Source: Candidatus Heimdallarchaeota archaeon
Lineage (GTDB): Archaea; Asgardarchaeota; Heimdallarchaeia; JABLTI01
NCBI GenBank assembly: GCA_019056785.1
Contig: DXJV01000036.1
Span: 1 to 32,073, forward strand
Direction of reading: 5' to 3'
DNA length: 32,073 nucleotides
Made by a program: the position numbers and the translations under genes. The notes beneath the pieces were generated by a model. The model did not search any database, was not told the origin of the DNA, and saw only the letters and a list, made by a program, of their open reading frames with translations. Shown here one piece after another: positions 31,395 to 32,073 of this stretch. How positions within the stretch are numbered: the stretch's first letter is position 1; every line of letters starts with the position of its first letter.

Positions 31395-32073
31395 CCAGTT
31401 TTCTCCCACAATTAGGGCAAACAGTATCAGTCGGATAAACAATATGCCCACATCGTTTGCAGCGACTAATCCTTTGACTTGGTTCTAAAGGTGTTGTTGT
31501 AACCGGCGCCAGTGGTTTCCCGCAGTTTGGGCAAACAGTTTGATGTGGGTAGACAATCGCATTACAACGCCCACAACGAGCTGTTCCGGGGGGAGAGCGT
31601 CCTGCGGGGGATGGTTTCCCTTTTGATTTTCTTGTTGGTGGTGCTAGAATCCGTCCACAATTACTGCAGCGGGTTTCATAATCATAAACAATTGCACCAC
31701 AACGAGCACATTTAGCAACATTAGCTTTAGAGACAGGAGCAGAGGGGGACTTTGTTTGTGGGGGCGGAGAAGGCACTTTTCTTGGGGGGGGAGCAACGGG
31801 CTTCCGAGGGGTAAAAGGAGGAGGGGGTTGATAGGGAGCAGAGGGGGTTGAGGAAGAAGCGGGGGAAGTTTGATATGGTTTCCCGCAACCAGGGCATTGT
31901 GTTTCATCAGGACGTAGGACAGTACCACATCGTTCACAAACTCTCTTTTGGGTTCGAGGAGCATAGGCTGGAGAATAGGGAGCATAAGATTGGTTGTTAT
32001 CTGGGGGGGGAGGAGGGGCGTCCCTTCTTGGTGGAGGGGGAGGGGGGTAACTTTCAACAATTCCAAAATCACC
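31384..32073 (-). CDS. multi-zinc-ribbon protein with polyproline linkers (5' end cut by window)
   Basis: The frame is open from the right edge of the window to TAG at 31384, giving 229 visible residues with no start, so the gene continues beyond 32073. It holds four zinc ribbons of the form Cx2C-x10-Cx2C, the first with CERC and CPGC around 31938-31885 and the other three in the last 115 residues, with a shared IVY core. Between them are linkers rich in proline, serine and basic residues, including runs of five or more prolines. Zinc ribbons plus polyproline often mediate binding to proteins or nucleic acid. Calling a start at the GTG at 31776 would lose the first ribbon. Function unknown; this domain mix is common in Asgard archaea. 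Confidence 0.8.
   Translation of the reverse strand, partial: GDFGIVESYPPPPPPRRDAPPPPPDNNQSYAPYSPAYAPRTQKRVCERCGTVLRPDETQCPGCGKPYQTSPASSSTPSAPYQPPPPFTPRKPVAPPPRKVPSPPPQTKSPSAPVSKANVAKCARCGAIVYDYETRCSNCGRILAPPTRKSKGKPSPAGRSPPGTARCGRCNAIVYPHQTVCPNCGKPLAPVTTTPLEPSQRISRCKRCGHIVYPTDTVCPNCGRKLDPI

Noticed and set aside
31644..32072. Long leucine- and proline-rich minus-strand frame at the right edge
   Set aside because: It is an out-of-frame shadow. The neighbouring frame carries four zinc ribbons with regular cysteine spacing and stays open to the window edge.
1..32073. Mobile elements or CRISPR arrays
   Set aside because: No transposase, integrase, Cas gene, terminal repeats or regularly spaced direct repeats were seen.

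Overview
The window is archaeal chromosomal DNA. Archaeal markers are a tRNA gene with a bulge-helix-bulge intron, Nob1, Sec61-beta, Alba, a COG1665-type nucleotidyltransferase and AT-rich TATA elements upstream of genes. A Roadblock/LC7 protein, many secreted proteins rich in N-glycosylation sequons, and proteins combining zinc ribbons with polyproline linkers make an Asgard archaeon (Heimdall-like or relative) the best guess. That placement is inference and needs a phylogeny. The sequence is AT-rich by eye, genes are closely packed, and TTG or GTG starts are frequent. No rRNA, CRISPR array, insertion sequence or phage module was seen.

Layout. 1-2444: a 48-residue secreted peptide at the edge, then a minus-strand set of NAD kinase, Nob1 and an unknown protein. 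2577-2683: tRNA-Pro(CGG) with a 30-nt intron. 2697-5175: a TPR protein, a nucleotidyltransferase and a Roadblock protein. 5176-5506: about 330 bases without a clear gene, holding small hairpins, a 14-base palindrome and the SMC promoter. 5507-10080: SMC and ScpA, the chromosome-condensation pair. 10124-10315: Sec61-beta. 10490-17749: a MoxR/DUF58 island in two facing blocks, with MoxR, DUF58 and a six-helix membrane protein on plus, and a DUF4139/DUF4140 protein, a 146-aa unknown, a lectin-like membrane protein with a DUF4129-type tail and a single-helix protein on minus. 17908-19771: DUF4430, a surface glycoprotein and an ECF S component, probably a corrinoid uptake module. 20003-21145: a lone OppD/DppD-type ATPase. 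21264-24495: ferredoxin, parvulin, HypE, a four-CBS protein and Alba. 24583-32073: a phosphodiesterase of the alkaline phosphatase superfamily, an M28-like peptidase with a C-terminal helical domain, a zinc-ribbon protein, a PfkB kinase, an alpha/beta hydrolase and the 3' part of a four-zinc-ribbon polyproline protein cut by the window edge.

How genes work together. SMC and ScpA sit in one transcription unit. MoxR, DUF58 and DUF4129-type proteins form a recurrent membrane-associated chaperone set, here enlarged by a lectin-like ectodomain and a DUF4139 neighbour; this is the best candidate for a little-described system. DUF4430, the glycoprotein and the ECF S component share a strand and an inverted repeat flanking their likely promoter. 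The most useful corrections to a naive gene call are the SMC start (CTG at 5507, or a frameshift from a 24-codon ORF at 5454), the Nob1 start (TTG at 1588) and the true open frame of the edge gene at 31384-32073.
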